A DNA stretch of 64,000 nucleotides from Nocardia jejuensis NBRC 103114 (GTDB taxonomy: Bacteria > Actinomycetota > Actinomycetes > Mycobacteriales > Mycobacteriaceae), in assembly GCF_001613145.1 (NCBI RefSeq), contig NZ_BDBU01000029.1:1-64000 (forward strand), written 5' to 3'. The notes beneath the pieces are model-generated. The model was not told the DNA's origin, searched no databases, and was given only the letters and a program-made list of their open reading frames with translations. The stretch's first letter is position 1. Each line of letters opens with the position of its first letter. Both the position numbers and the translations under genes were made by a program. Below, piece by piece: positions 43,383-52,434 of the stretch.

Positions 43383-43400
43383 GACTGAGAGTGGACTGAG
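43383..43400 (-). promoter_or_regulatory. Direct-repeat box upstream of pepD
   Basis: In the coding-strand sense, CTCAGTC-N4-CTCAGTC (11-bp spacing, one helical turn), 44 bases upstream of ATG 43339. The same box lies upstream of mprA. It is the expected site for the response regulator MprA. Confidence 0.7.
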
Positions 43401-43457
43401 ACCGTGCTTGCATTTCGCCGAGCTTTTTCCGTGCCGAGCACCCCTTGTGGGGTCGGC

Positions 43458-44918
43458 TCAGGTCCCAGGGACCGCCGGCGGTACACCTTCGCCAGGCAGA
43501 ACGATACGGATCAGCGCGCCGCCGCGTTCGGAACCGTCGATCGTGATGGTGCCACCGTGCTTGGTCACCACCTGTTTCACGATGGCCAGGCCGAGGCCGG
43601 AACCGGGCATCGAGCGGGACACCGTGGTCCGATAGAAGCGCTCGAAGACCAGTTCGCGTTCGGCGGGCGGGATGCCGGGCCCGGCGTCGTCGACGGTGAA
43701 CTCCAGCAGGCCGCGTCCGGACTCCTGCATGCGGACCGACACGATTCCGCCCGCAGGGCTCCATTTGGCGGCGTTGTCGAGCACGTTCAGGATGGCCCGC
43801 TCGAGTGCGGCCTCGTGTCCGTAGACGAACCACGGTCGCAATTGCGCCTCGAACTCGATGCCGGTGCGCCGGCGGCGAGCCCGCTCGAGCGCGCGCTCGG
43901 CCACCTCACCGATATCGACCTGCTCGTAGGTGGTGTCGGGTGCGTCCTCCCGCGCCAGATCCACCAGATCGCCCACCAGCGTGGACAATTCCTCGATCTG
44001 CGCCATCACGTCCGAGCGCAGTTCGGCCATGTCCTCGTCCGGGATGCGCGGTGCGCCCGGACGCGAGGAGGCGATGAGCAGTTCCATGTTCGTGCGCAAC
44101 GAGGTGAGCGGCGTCTTGAGCTCATGACCCGCGTCGGCCACCAATCTTCGCTGCCGCTCCCGGGATTCGGCCAGCGCGCGCAGCATGGCGTTGAAACTCT
44201 CTGTGAGCCTGGCGAGTTCGTCGTCGCCGGTCACCGGAATGGGGGTCAGATCGTCGGTGCGGGCCACGCGTTCGGTGGCGGCGGTGAGCCGGGCGATCGG
44301 CCGCAAACCGGTGCGCCCCACCGCGGTTCCGGCCGCGGCGGCCAGCATGACGCCGCAGCCGCCGACCACGAACAGCAGCCACGCCAGCCGGTCGAGCACC
44401 TCCCGGGTGGGCTGCAGGCGCTGCGACACCACCAGGGTGGAACCGGAATGCGTGCGCCGGGCCAGCACCCGCTGATTGTCGACGGTGCGCAGCGAGGAAT
44501 CGATCTCACCGCGCGCCACCGCCAATTCCTGTGTGCCCACAGGCGGATTCGTGGTCTGCGGCGGGACGTACGGCGACAGGTCCGGGAAGATCAGCGCGAC
44601 GCCGACGTCGTTGGAGTACAGCCCCGCCAGCACGATCGACTGGAAGCCGAGACTGTCGAAGTTGTTGTCGATCATCAGCGACGCCCGCGCGCGCAATTGC
44701 GAATCCACATCCGCGTACAGCGAGCGCGCCACCATCGCGTAGGCGGCGATGGAGGTGAAGGCGACGGCCACCGCCACCACCGAGGCCGCCAGCAGCGTCA
44801 CCCGCCAGCGCAGCGACACCGACCTGGTCAGCGGCATGGGCGGCCGGAGTTCGACCGCCTCGCCACGCTGTTGCGCGAGCCCGGCGACCACCGGACGTCG
44901 TGGAACGGTTCTACCCAC
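43458..44918 (-). CDS. mprB: Sensor histidine kinase MprB
   Basis: 486 residues. Two transmembrane helices (about 38-62 and 178-200) flank an extracytoplasmic sensor domain, then HAMP and HisKA/HATPase domains. The phospho-acceptor is His265 in DAGHELKTPLTSL; ATP-binding boxes are NVLDNAAKWSPAGG, DDAGPGIP and GSGLGLAIV. It senses envelope stress (in mycobacteria by contact with the chaperone DnaK) and phosphorylates MprA. ATG 44918 lies 11 bases after the mprA stop. The start could be the internal MPLTRSVSLRW. Confidence 0.93.
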   Translation of the reverse strand: MGRTVPRRPVVAGLAQQRGEAVELRPPMPLTRSVSLRWRVTLLAASVVAVAVAFTSIAAYAMVARSLYADVDSQLRARASLMIDNNFDSLGFQSIVLAGLYSNDVGVALIFPDLSPYVPPQTTNPPVGTQELAVARGEIDSSLRTVDNQRVLARRTHSGSTLVVSQRLQPTREVLDRLAWLLFVVGGCGVMLAAAAGTAVGRTGLRPIARLTAATERVARTDDLTPIPVTGDDELARLTESFNAMLRALAESRERQRRLVADAGHELKTPLTSLRTNMELLIASSRPGAPRIPDEDMAELRSDVMAQIEELSTLVGDLVDLAREDAPDTTYEQVDIGEVAERALERARRRRTGIEFEAQLRPWFVYGHEAALERAILNVLDNAAKWSPAGGIVSVRMQESGRGLLEFTVDDAGPGIPPAERELVFERFYRTTVSRSMPGSGLGLAIVKQVVTKHGGTITIDGSERGGALIRIVLPGEGVPPAVPGT

Positions 44919-44929
44919 GAGCCCGATCC

Positions 44930-45616
44930 CTACGGCGGGGTCTCGCGCAGCACGTAACCGACGCCGCGCACGGTGTGGATGAGCCGCGGTTCGCTCTCGG
45001 CCTCGGTCTTACGGCGCAGATAGCCGATGTACACCTCGAGGGCGTTGCCGGACGTGGGGAAGTCGTAGCCCCACACCTCCTCCAGGATGCGGCTGCGGGT
45101 GAGCACCCGGCGCGGATTGGCCATCAACATCTCCAGCAGCGAGAACTCGGTGCGGGTGAGGCTGATCTGCCGTTCGCCGCGCCAGATCTCGCGCGTGACC
45201 GGGTCCAACGACAGGTCCCCGAACGTCATGGTCTCCGACGATTCGGCGTTGTCGACGGTGGTGCGGCGCAGCAGGGCGCGCAACCGGGCCAGCAGTTCCT
45301 CCAGAGCGAAGGGCTTGGGCAGGTAGTCGTCGGCGCCCGCGTCCAGTCCGGCCACCCGCTCGGACACCGAATCCCGCGCCGTGAGTACCAGAATCGGCAG
45401 ATCGTCGCCGGTGCTGCGCAGCCGACGGCACACCTCGAGGCCGTCCAGGCGGGGCATCATCACATCGAGAACCAGGGCATCAGGGCGCTGACCGGCGGTC
45501 TTCTCGAGGGCATCGAGACCGTCGACGGCGAGATCGACCGTGTACCCGTTGAAGGTCAGCGAACGACGCAGGGATTCGCGAACCGCCCTGTCGTCGTCGA
45601 CTACCAGAATGCGCAT
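44930..45616 (-). CDS. mprA: Response regulator MprA
   Basis: 228 residues, OmpR/PhoB type: receiver domain with acidic pocket (VVDDD, residues 6-8), phospho-acceptor Asp51 (LVLDVMMPRLDG) and Lys in KPFALEEL, then a winged-helix DNA-binding domain (SLTRTEFSLLEMLMANP, YIGYLRRKTEAE). ATG 45616 chosen because MRILVVDDD is the family start. Its promoter region carries two 7-bp direct repeats, as does pepD. MprAB controls persistence and envelope stress genes in mycobacteria. Confidence 0.95.
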   Translation of the reverse strand: MRILVVDDDRAVRESLRRSLTFNGYTVDLAVDGLDALEKTAGQRPDALVLDVMMPRLDGLEVCRRLRSTGDDLPILVLTARDSVSERVAGLDAGADDYLPKPFALEELLARLRALLRRTTVDNAESSETMTFGDLSLDPVTREIWRGERQISLTRTEFSLLEMLMANPRRVLTRSRILEEVWGYDFPTSGNALEVYIGYLRRKTEAESEPRLIHTVRGVGYVLRETPP

Positions 45617-45637
45617 GGCTTCCAGTCTGCCCACAGC

Positions 45638-45655
45638 GACTGAGAGGTGACTGAG
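45638..45655 (-). promoter_or_regulatory. Direct-repeat box upstream of mprA
   Basis: CTCAGTC-N4-CTCAGTC on the coding strand, 22 bases upstream of ATG 45616, identical in spacing and sequence to the box at pepD. Autoregulation by MprA is the obvious reading. The 331-base gap 45617-45947 to the conservon holds no gene. Confidence 0.7.
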
Positions 45656-45947
45656 AAGGGTCACTTCGACACGCCGAGTGACTTGGGCGGGTGACCTGCG
45701 TGTTTCACGGAGTCCTCCGGAAAGCCTTCGTGTGCGCACCTGTCGCTGTTCGAAACACGTTGTGGCAACGCCGCATTCGGAGTCTCTTACAACGAGTTGC
45801 TCGAATTGCCGTTACTCAGCTCACGCGGTATGTTGCAGGCCGTACAAAAAGACCTCTAGTTGGTTCCGCGCGGGTATCTGCCCCAAAGCCGTACAACCGC
45901 ATAAGACCCGGGGGTCACTTCTTGAAAGCGGAGGCGACGGAAGCGGG

Positions 45948-48914
45948 ATGGAAGCTGCCCCTCGGTCTTGGCAATTCAGCCTGTCCAACTGGCCCGTAAC
46001 CCGCAAGGTCGGCATCGTGCTGGTCCTGCCGGTGCTCTTGGCCGCAACCTTCGCGGTTCTGCGAATCAACTCCGAGTTGCAGGTTCTCTCGAAGCTCGGT
46101 GCGGGTTCGGATCAGTCCGAAGTGCTGATGCCAATCGTTAATTTCATAACCACCACAGACGATCTCGCGGTCACCGCCATCTCGGACTGGGGCAGTCAAG
46201 ACACCAGCCCCGCCATGGCCACCGCCACTACGAAGTTCGATCAGGCCGTCGCCAAACTGGAATCCCAGTTGCGGGTCACCAATCTCGATCCGGCGATCAC
46301 CAAGCAGGTGAGCCAGGCCGTCACCAGCGCCCAGACCATGCGCAACGGTCTGCGCTCCAGTTCTCCCCAGGCGCTCGGGGATCAGGCGGCGGAAGTCTCG
46401 TCTCTGGTTCAGACCGCGCTCGCCAGTTCGCCCTCGATCGGCGATATGCGCGTGCAGCAGTCGTTCCTGCAGTTCGGTTCCGCGCTGGCCGCACGATCGA
46501 CCCTGACGCAGGAACGCGTCATGCTCGCTATTCCGGACGGAAGCAAGAACCCCGTCCTGAGCACCAAACTGCTCACCACCATCGGCGCCGAGCTCACCAT
46601 GATCGAGGTCTATCGCGGCCTGATCCCGGGCGACGCGGCCAACGCGGACGTGCTCAAGGACGCCGCGAGCACCCGCATCGGCATTCTGATGCAGGGCATC
46701 CCGGATCCGGGCCTGCTGCCCGTGATGCAGGATTCGCTGCGCAAGAGCGTCGACGCGTACACCGAAGAAGTCACGCGGGTCTCCGCCTCGATGGACGCCA
46801 AGCTGGGCGTGCTGACCACCGAGGCGCGCAACAACGTGCTCCGTGACACCTCGCTGGTGATCGGCGTGCTGCTCGCGGGTCTGGCCATCGCCCTCGTGGT
46901 GGCCCGCTCGCTGGTCGTCCCGGTTCGCCGCCTGCGGCGCGACGCGCTGCAGGTCGCGCACATCGACCTGCCGCAGGAGTTGGAACTCGTGCGCGCCGGT
47001 GGCGTCACGCCCGACATCACGCCGGTCGACGTGCACACCACCGAGGAAATCGGCCAGCTGGCCCGAGCCGTCGACGACATCCACGCCCAGGCGCTGCACC
47101 TCGCCGCCGATCAGGCGCGATTGCGCCTGCAGATCGGCAGCATGTTCGAGACCCTTTCCCGCCGTAGCCAATCGCTCGTCGAACAGCAGCTGACGCTGAT
47201 CGAGGAACTGGAACGCGACGAGGACGACTCCGAACGCCTGCAGAGCCTGTTCCGTCTGGACCACCTCGCCACCCGCATGCGCCGTAACGGCGACAACCTG
47301 CTGGTGCTGGCCGGAACCGCGCTGCGCCGTGGCCATCTGGCGCCGGTGCCGCTGTCGGACATGCTCTGGTCCTCGGTCTCCCAGGTGGAGGACTACCAGC
47401 GCGTCGAGATCGGCACCGTGCCCGACGGCATCGTCGCCGGCGAACCGGCCGTCGATATCGAGCACCTGCTGGCCGAGCTGATCGACAACGCGCTGCGCTA
47501 CTCCCCGCCCTCGACCCCGGTCGCGGTCTCGGTGGCACGCGCGGTGGACGGCGGCTATCTGATCGAGATCACCGACCGCGGCCTCGGCATGAACGCCGAA
47601 GACCTGCAGTCGATCAACGACCGGCTCGCCTCCGGTGGCGAGGTCAATGTCGAAACGGCCCGCCGCATGGGTCTCTTCGTCGTCGGCCGACTCGCCAAGC
47701 GGCACAACATCACCGTCAGCCTGCGCCGCACCTCGGCGATGGTGCAGCAGCCGGGCATCACCGCGAGCGTGCATCTGCCGGGCACCCTGGTCTCGCCCGC
47801 GCCGGATCGCGGCGGGGACAACACCGGGCAGTTCCCGGTCACCGCCGCACTGCCGATCTCGCCCAGCGTGGCGACCGCCGGAGCGGGAGCGGCCTCCGGA
47901 CCGCAGCCCGCCATCACGCCGCCGCGGCTCATGCCGGTGCCGAACCTGCCGAACCAGCCCGAACCGGTTTCGGCCGGCGGTCCGAACACCGGACGCTTCG
48001 GCGTCACCAGTTCGGGACTGCCGCAACGCAAATCGCCGGGCGACACCGGTGAGCAGCCGGTGTACTCGGAGATCCGCAGCGAGAAGTTCGATCGCTTCTC
48101 CGACGGATTCACCGACGCGTTCAGCGACTCGACCGACACCAGCGTCTACAACATCGTCACCCCGCAGCCGGAAACGGCTGCGGCACAGCCGGAACCGCAG
48201 GTCGACTTCTGGGGCAACGGCGGACAGGCCGATCAGCGGCCCGACACCGTGCCTCCCGCCGGTGGCAACCGCGGCGGTAGCGAAGACGGCTACGGCAGCT
48301 CGTTCGAGAACGGCTACAGCGCGTTCGGCGGCGGAACACCGGTGAGCGCCGGGGCCGGGAGCAGCACCGGAAACGGCGGCACTCCCGCGAACGGTTCCTA
48401 CGTCACCGGCTCGTTCCGTGGGGACAACGTCGATACCGGGAACGGTGGATTCGCCCCTGCCGGAAACGGCGGTGCCGCTCCCGCCGGAAACGGCAACGGC
48501 GCGAACAGCACTCGCGGTGACGCCGCCGCGCCCGCGGCGCAGCAGCGTCCCGGTGCACCGCAGCCCGGGCTGCGCCCGGTCGGCGAGGCGCCGACCCCGA
48601 TCTATCAGCGAATGGTTTCCGAGTGGCTGGTGGAACCCGCGGCGGGTGGCCAGTCCGGCGCGGCCTGGTCGTCGTCCTCGGACGCCGGGTGGGCGGCGGC
48701 CGAGGAGGCCGCCAATCCGGCCACCACCGACCGCACCCAGGGTGGGCTTCCGATCCGCAGGCCGGGCGCGCAGCTCGTGCCGGGCGCGGTGACGCAGGAA
48801 GACGAAAGCGCCCCCCTGAATCCGGACGAGATCCGCAACAGCCTGACCAGGCATCTGAGCGGCGTCCGCTCCGGACGGGCCGACTCCCAGTACAACGACG
48901 GAGGGCATGCATGA
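45948..48914 (+). CDS. cvnA: Conservon sensor kinase-like protein CvnA
   Basis: 988 residues. N-terminal transmembrane helix (about 21-38), a large extracytoplasmic nitrate/sulfonate-sensing-type helical domain, a second helix (LVIGVLLAGLAIALVVA), HAMP, and an HATPase domain (LLAELIDNALRYSPPSTPV, DRGLGMN, GLFVVGRLAKRHN). A canonical phospho-acceptor HisKA motif is not evident: conservon kinases are known to diverge. A Gly/Ala/Pro/Asn-rich low-complexity tail (about 640-900) precedes a final helical part. Conservons act as membrane-linked signalling complexes with a small GTPase. Confidence 0.9.
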   Translation: MEAAPRSWQFSLSNWPVTRKVGIVLVLPVLLAATFAVLRINSELQVLSKLGAGSDQSEVLMPIVNFITTTDDLAVTAISDWGSQDTSPAMATATTKFDQAVAKLESQLRVTNLDPAITKQVSQAVTSAQTMRNGLRSSSPQALGDQAAEVSSLVQTALASSPSIGDMRVQQSFLQFGSALAARSTLTQERVMLAIPDGSKNPVLSTKLLTTIGAELTMIEVYRGLIPGDAANADVLKDAASTRIGILMQGIPDPGLLPVMQDSLRKSVDAYTEEVTRVSASMDAKLGVLTTEARNNVLRDTSLVIGVLLAGLAIALVVARSLVVPVRRLRRDALQVAHIDLPQELELVRAGGVTPDITPVDVHTTEEIGQLARAVDDIHAQALHLAADQARLRLQIGSMFETLSRRSQSLVEQQLTLIEELERDEDDSERLQSLFRLDHLATRMRRNGDNLLVLAGTALRRGHLAPVPLSDMLWSSVSQVEDYQRVEIGTVPDGIVAGEPAVDIEHLLAELIDNALRYSPPSTPVAVSVARAVDGGYLIEITDRGLGMNAEDLQSINDRLASGGEVNVETARRMGLFVVGRLAKRHNITVSLRRTSAMVQQPGITASVHLPGTLVSPAPDRGGDNTGQFPVTAALPISPSVATAGAGAASGPQPAITPPRLMPVPNLPNQPEPVSAGGPNTGRFGVTSSGLPQRKSPGDTGEQPVYSEIRSEKFDRFSDGFTDAFSDSTDTSVYNIVTPQPETAAAQPEPQVDFWGNGGQADQRPDTVPPAGGNRGGSEDGYGSSFENGYSAFGGGTPVSAGAGSSTGNGGTPANGSYVTGSFRGDNVDTGNGGFAPAGNGGAAPAGNGNGANSTRGDAAAPAAQQRPGAPQPGLRPVGEAPTPIYQRMVSEWLVEPAAGGQSGAAWSSSSDAGWAAAEEAANPATTDRTQGGLPIRRPGAQLVPGAVTQEDESAPLNPDEIRNSLTRHLSGVRSGRADSQYNDGGHA

Positions 48915-49318
48915 CCGACACTCAGCGCACCACGACAGATGAGAATCTGAACTGGCTGGTCACTCGATTCACCCGGGAGGTTCCGGGCGTCTCGCACGCT
49001 GTCCTGGTCTCGGCCGACGGTCTGCTACAGGCCACCAGCCCGCACCTACCGGCCGATCGCGGCGAGCAGCTGGCCGCGGTCACCGCCGGACTGGCCAGCC
49101 TGTCCGCGGGTGCGGCCCAGCTGTTCGAGGGCGGCAAGGTGATGCAGTCCATCGTCGAGATGCAACGCGGCTACCTACTGGTCATGACCGTCGGCAACGG
49201 CTCGCACCTCGCGGTGCTGGCCAACAAGCAGCACGACATCGGTCGGATCGGCTACGAGATGGCGTTGCTGGTCGACCGGGTCGGGTCTGTGGTTCAGGCC
49301 ACCGCCCGCACTGCCTGA
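48911..49318 (+). CDS. cvnB: Roadblock/LC7-domain protein (conservon B)
   Basis: 135 residues. Roadblock/LC7 fold: LNWLVTRFTREVPGVSHAVL (N-terminal helix and strand), VSADGLLQATS, then MQRGYLLVMTVG. Such proteins are GTPase-associated scaffolds. Start overlaps the kinase stop by four bases (ATGA), so it is translationally coupled. Confidence 0.93.
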   Translation: MTDTQRTTTDENLNWLVTRFTREVPGVSHAVLVSADGLLQATSPHLPADRGEQLAAVTAGLASLSAGAAQLFEGGKVMQSIVEMQRGYLLVMTVGNGSHLAVLANKQHDIGRIGYEMALLVDRVGSVVQATARTA

Positions 49319-49328
49319 TGAGGCGAAC

Positions 49329-49703
49329 ATGAGCACTCCCAATGGGGCGGGCGGTGGCCGGCCGCCGACACGCGTTCGCCCCTATGCCTTGACCTCCGGC
49401 CGCACCGAGCCGGCGGTCGAACTGCCGCTCGAGGCGGTCGTCGAAACCCTTTCCTACACCGCGCATTTCGACTGGCCCGCGGGTGACGTTCGCACCGAGA
49501 TCCTGCGGATGGGCACCGCCCGGCTGTCGGTCGCGGAAATCGCGGCCCACCTGCAGCGTCCGCTCGGCATGATCCGGGTCGTCATCGGTGATCTCGTCGT
49601 CGCCGGAACCCTGCGTGTGCATTCAACTTTGAGCGACCAGGCAAGCGTCGACGAGCGCCGATCCCTGATGGAGAGGACTCTGCATGGACTCCGGGCCCTT
49701 TGA
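49329..49703 (+). CDS. cvnC: DUF742 protein (conservon C)
   Basis: 124 residues. VRPYALTSGRTEP at the start and HLQRPLGMIRVVIGDLV are the DUF742 signatures. A winged-helix-like middle suggests it links roadblock and GTPase. It overlaps the GTPase gene by 20 bases. Confidence 0.93.
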   Translation: MSTPNGAGGGRPPTRVRPYALTSGRTEPAVELPLEAVVETLSYTAHFDWPAGDVRTEILRMGTARLSVAEIAAHLQRPLGMIRVVIGDLVVAGTLRVHSTLSDQASVDERRSLMERTLHGLRAL

Positions 49704-50364
49704 CGGCGGGGGCTACAGCGGCGCGCCGGGCTACCCCGGCGGTGGCAACGCGATCGCACCGCAATACCCGCCGCGGCCGGGCGAAGAGGTCCGCGTGGCC
49801 TCGACCAAGATCGTGGTGGCCGGTGGCTTCGGCGCGGGCAAGACCACCTTCGTAGGCGCGGTCACCGAGATCGTGCCGCTGCGCACCGAGGCCATGGTCA
49901 CCGGCATGTCGGACGGCGTCGACGACCTCGCCGCCACGCCCGGCAAGGAAACCACCACGGTGGCCATGGATTTCGGGCGCATCATCCTGCCGGGGAACCT
50001 GGTGCTGTACCTGTTCGGCACGCCCGGACAGCGCCGCTTCTGGTTCATGTGGGACGACCTGATCAAGGGCGCCATCGGCGCGGTGGTCCTGGTCGACACC
50101 CGGCGCATCGAGGACAGCTTCGCGGCCGTGGACTTCTTCGAGTCCAAGTCGCTGCCGTTCCTCATCGCGGTCAACCGCTTCCCGGACGCGCCCCGCTTCC
50201 CGGTCGCGGAACTGCGCGAGGCGCTCAGTGTCCGCGACACCGTGCCGATCGTGGACATCGACGCCCGTGATCCCGTCGAGGTGCGGAGGGCACTGGCGGC
50301 GGTCACCGAGTACGCGATCGAACGGCTGATGGCCGCGCAGCGCGAAACAGCCCGGCGCGGCTAG
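49684..50364 (+). CDS. cvnD: Conservon small GTPase CvnD
   Basis: 226 residues. GTPase P-loop GGFGAGKTT (47-55), the Walker B-like LYLFGTPGQRRFWFMW (DxxG equivalent GTPGQ) and a guanine-specificity segment AVNRFPDAP. A Gly/Pro-rich N-terminal extension precedes the G domain. It closes the kinase-roadblock-DUF742-GTPase operon. A MHYT-like membrane gene follows by 68 bases on the same strand. Confidence 0.93.
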   Translation: MDSGPFDGGGYSGAPGYPGGGNAIAPQYPPRPGEEVRVASTKIVVAGGFGAGKTTFVGAVTEIVPLRTEAMVTGMSDGVDDLAATPGKETTTVAMDFGRIILPGNLVLYLFGTPGQRRFWFMWDDLIKGAIGAVVLVDTRRIEDSFAAVDFFESKSLPFLIAVNRFPDAPRFPVAELREALSVRDTVPIVDIDARDPVEVRRALAAVTEYAIERLMAAQRETARRG

Positions 50365-50432
50365 GAATTCGGCAGCTCGGGACGATGGACGCGTGAAGTA
50401 GGACGCACGCGCAAAGAAGGCAGGGGTTCTGG

Positions 50433-51266
50433 GTGATCTACTTCTCGATGGGCTACTGGGTCATCGGTCTGGCACTGATCGTCTCGGTGGCGGGGGCGTC
50501 CTGCGGGTTCGCCTGCATCCGCCAATCGACCAAATCGGTGACAGCCCGATTCCGGCTGGTCTGGGTGTTCGTCGCGGCCAGCTCCATCGGCGGCGTCGGG
50601 GTGGCCATGCCGGTGTTCATCACCATGCTCGGCTTCGAGATGCGCGGCGGGCAGTTGCGCTATGACACCGTGCTGACCACGGTGTTCACCGTGCTGTCCG
50701 GCGTCGCGGTGCTGGCCGCGCTGGTCATCGCGGGCAGGTCCGTGAACTGGATCCGGCTCGGCATCGGCGCGGTGGTGATGGCGGCCGGAATCGGCACCGC
50801 ACACCTGCTGCTGCTGTCCGGAATTCAGGTGCAGGGCAGCACCGATCGCAGTGTGGTCTCGCTCGTCGCGGTGTACGTGATCGCACTCGCGCTCTCGGCC
50901 CTGATGCTGTGGTTCAGCCTCACGGCGCGCTCGGTGCCGATCCTGATGGCCGGCGCCGTCGCGTACGCGATCCTGGTGCTCGGCATGCACTACGCCGGGC
51001 TGACCGGACTCGAGGTCCACCTCAACGGCACCGCCGCGACACCGGAGGGCCAGGCGCTCTTCGACTTCTTCGTGCCGTTCTTCATCGTCGGCTCGATGGC
51101 GCTCACGATTCCGATCACCGCCATCCTGGTCGCCCCCGACCGGCGCGAGGCCCGGCAGGCGCCGGTCCTCGCCGATCCCGAAGCCACACACAGCCCTTCG
51201 CTGGCGGTGGCGTCGCAGAACGCGGCGGCACAGCAGGGCGCGCGGCCCGCACAATCAGTGCGCTGA
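50433..51266 (+). CDS. MHYT-like integral membrane protein
   Basis: 277 residues, GTG start. Seven or so transmembrane helices (YWVIGLALIVSVAGASCGF at the start) with three MHYT-like segments: AMPVFITMLG, GIGTAHLLLLSGI and GMHYAGLTGLEV; only the third keeps the Met-His-Tyr of the family, which may bind copper and sense oxygen, CO or NO. The C-terminal tail is disordered. No GGDEF/EAL output domain. Probably co-transcribed with the conservon, so it may supply its signal. Confidence 0.8.
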   Translation: MIYFSMGYWVIGLALIVSVAGASCGFACIRQSTKSVTARFRLVWVFVAASSIGGVGVAMPVFITMLGFEMRGGQLRYDTVLTTVFTVLSGVAVLAALVIAGRSVNWIRLGIGAVVMAAGIGTAHLLLLSGIQVQGSTDRSVVSLVAVYVIALALSALMLWFSLTARSVPILMAGAVAYAILVLGMHYAGLTGLEVHLNGTAATPEGQALFDFFVPFFIVGSMALTIPITAILVAPDRREARQAPVLADPEATHSPSLAVASQNAAAQQGARPAQSVR

Positions 51267-51372
51267 TCACCACTTCGGCACGCAGTGCGTGCCGTACCCC
51301 GGGCCGGGTCGCCATGGCGACCCGGCCCGAATCATGTGGCGGCGCAGAGCATGTCAGGACACCGCGCGGTGC

Positions 51373-52152
51373 TCAGACCTGTTTCGGCTCCAGCAGTGCG
51401 AACGGTTCGCCCTGCGGCGCGGCCAGGATCGCCATGCGGCCCCACGGACCGTCCTCGGCGGGCACGAGCACGGTCGCGCCGAGTTCGGCCGCCCGCGTGA
51501 GCCCCTCGTCGATGCCGTCGTACTGGAACCAGCTGAGCCAGTAGGGCGGTCCCGGGAGTTCGCCGTTCACGGTGTCGTCGCTGATGCCGCCGACCGCCTC
51601 GGACCGGCCGGGCGGCGTGAACGCCACGTAAGCCAGTGCCGGATCGTCGAATTCGGTGAAGGTGAAGTCGAACACCCTGGCGTAGAACGTCTTCGCCGCC
51701 TCGAAGTCGCCGGTGTGCAGATCGTTCCAGATGTACGCGCCGTGCTCGTTGTGCACCGCCGCGCCGTTGTGCGCCCGCGCCTCCCACACCGCGAAGGGCG
51801 CACCGGCCGGATCGGCGGCCACGAACATGCGCCCGAACTCCATGACGTCGAAGGGCGGCACCAGCATTCGCCCACCGGCCGCCGTGATCCGCTCGGCGCA
51901 GGCATCGGCGGCGTCGACCGCGAAGTAGGTGGTCCAGGCCGAGGGCGCGCCCGCCTCGGGTTTCGGGCCGATCCCCGCGGCGGCCTGGCCGTCGCGCAGG
52001 GCCATGAGATACAGCCCGTTCTCCTCGCCGCCGCCCCGGATGTCCCAGCCGAAGAGTTCCGAATAGAACTCACCCGCCTTGACCGGGTCGTCGACCTGGC
52101 AATCGATCCAGCACGGTGTGCCAGGGGGCCACGCGTCACCGCGTACCGGCAT
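51373..52152 (-). CDS. Two-domain VOC (glyoxalase-fold) protein
   Basis: 259 residues. Two tandem betaalphabetabetabeta VOC modules, the first ending in WTTYFAVDAADACAERITAAG and the second in WLSWFQYDGIDEGL. PVRGDAWPPGTPCWIDCQV is the typical first strand (start ATG 52152). VOC proteins bind a divalent metal and detoxify or chelate small compounds; some give antibiotic resistance. The exact ligand cannot be given. Minus strand, isolated. Confidence 0.85.
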   Translation of the reverse strand: MPVRGDAWPPGTPCWIDCQVDDPVKAGEFYSELFGWDIRGGGEENGLYLMALRDGQAAAGIGPKPEAGAPSAWTTYFAVDAADACAERITAAGGRMLVPPFDVMEFGRMFVAADPAGAPFAVWEARAHNGAAVHNEHGAYIWNDLHTGDFEAAKTFYARVFDFTFTEFDDPALAYVAFTPPGRSEAVGGISDDTVNGELPGPPYWLSWFQYDGIDEGLTRAAELGATVLVPAEDGPWGRMAILAAPQGEPFALLEPKQV

Positions 52153-52434
52153 CGGTCCTCCTCGTCTCGTTCCGCCTCTCCGCGACTTCGGCACCGGCTC
52201 TGAGCCGGCCGCCACTCGTGCATGCCTGCGTCCGGTTGCGGCCGATCACATCTCGACCGTCCCGGTCGAACCACCCCGACCATGCGAAAAAGGTTGTCGC
52301 GGTCTCCTGTGGCGGCCAGTCAACCACGCTGGTACAGGTGCGAGAGGGCTTCGCCCAAGTTGAGGTCTTTCGGCAGGAATCGGACTTATCGATTGCCTCC
52401 CCGCCGCCGCGCCGGGCGAATTACAGTGGGTGTC

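Noticed and set aside
45915..48908. Long antisense open frame of about 1000 codons opposite the conservon kinase
   Set aside because: It is a mirror of the high-GC kinase gene, rich in Arg/Gly/His and without domain motifs or RBS; the plus-strand frame has all the conserved motifs.
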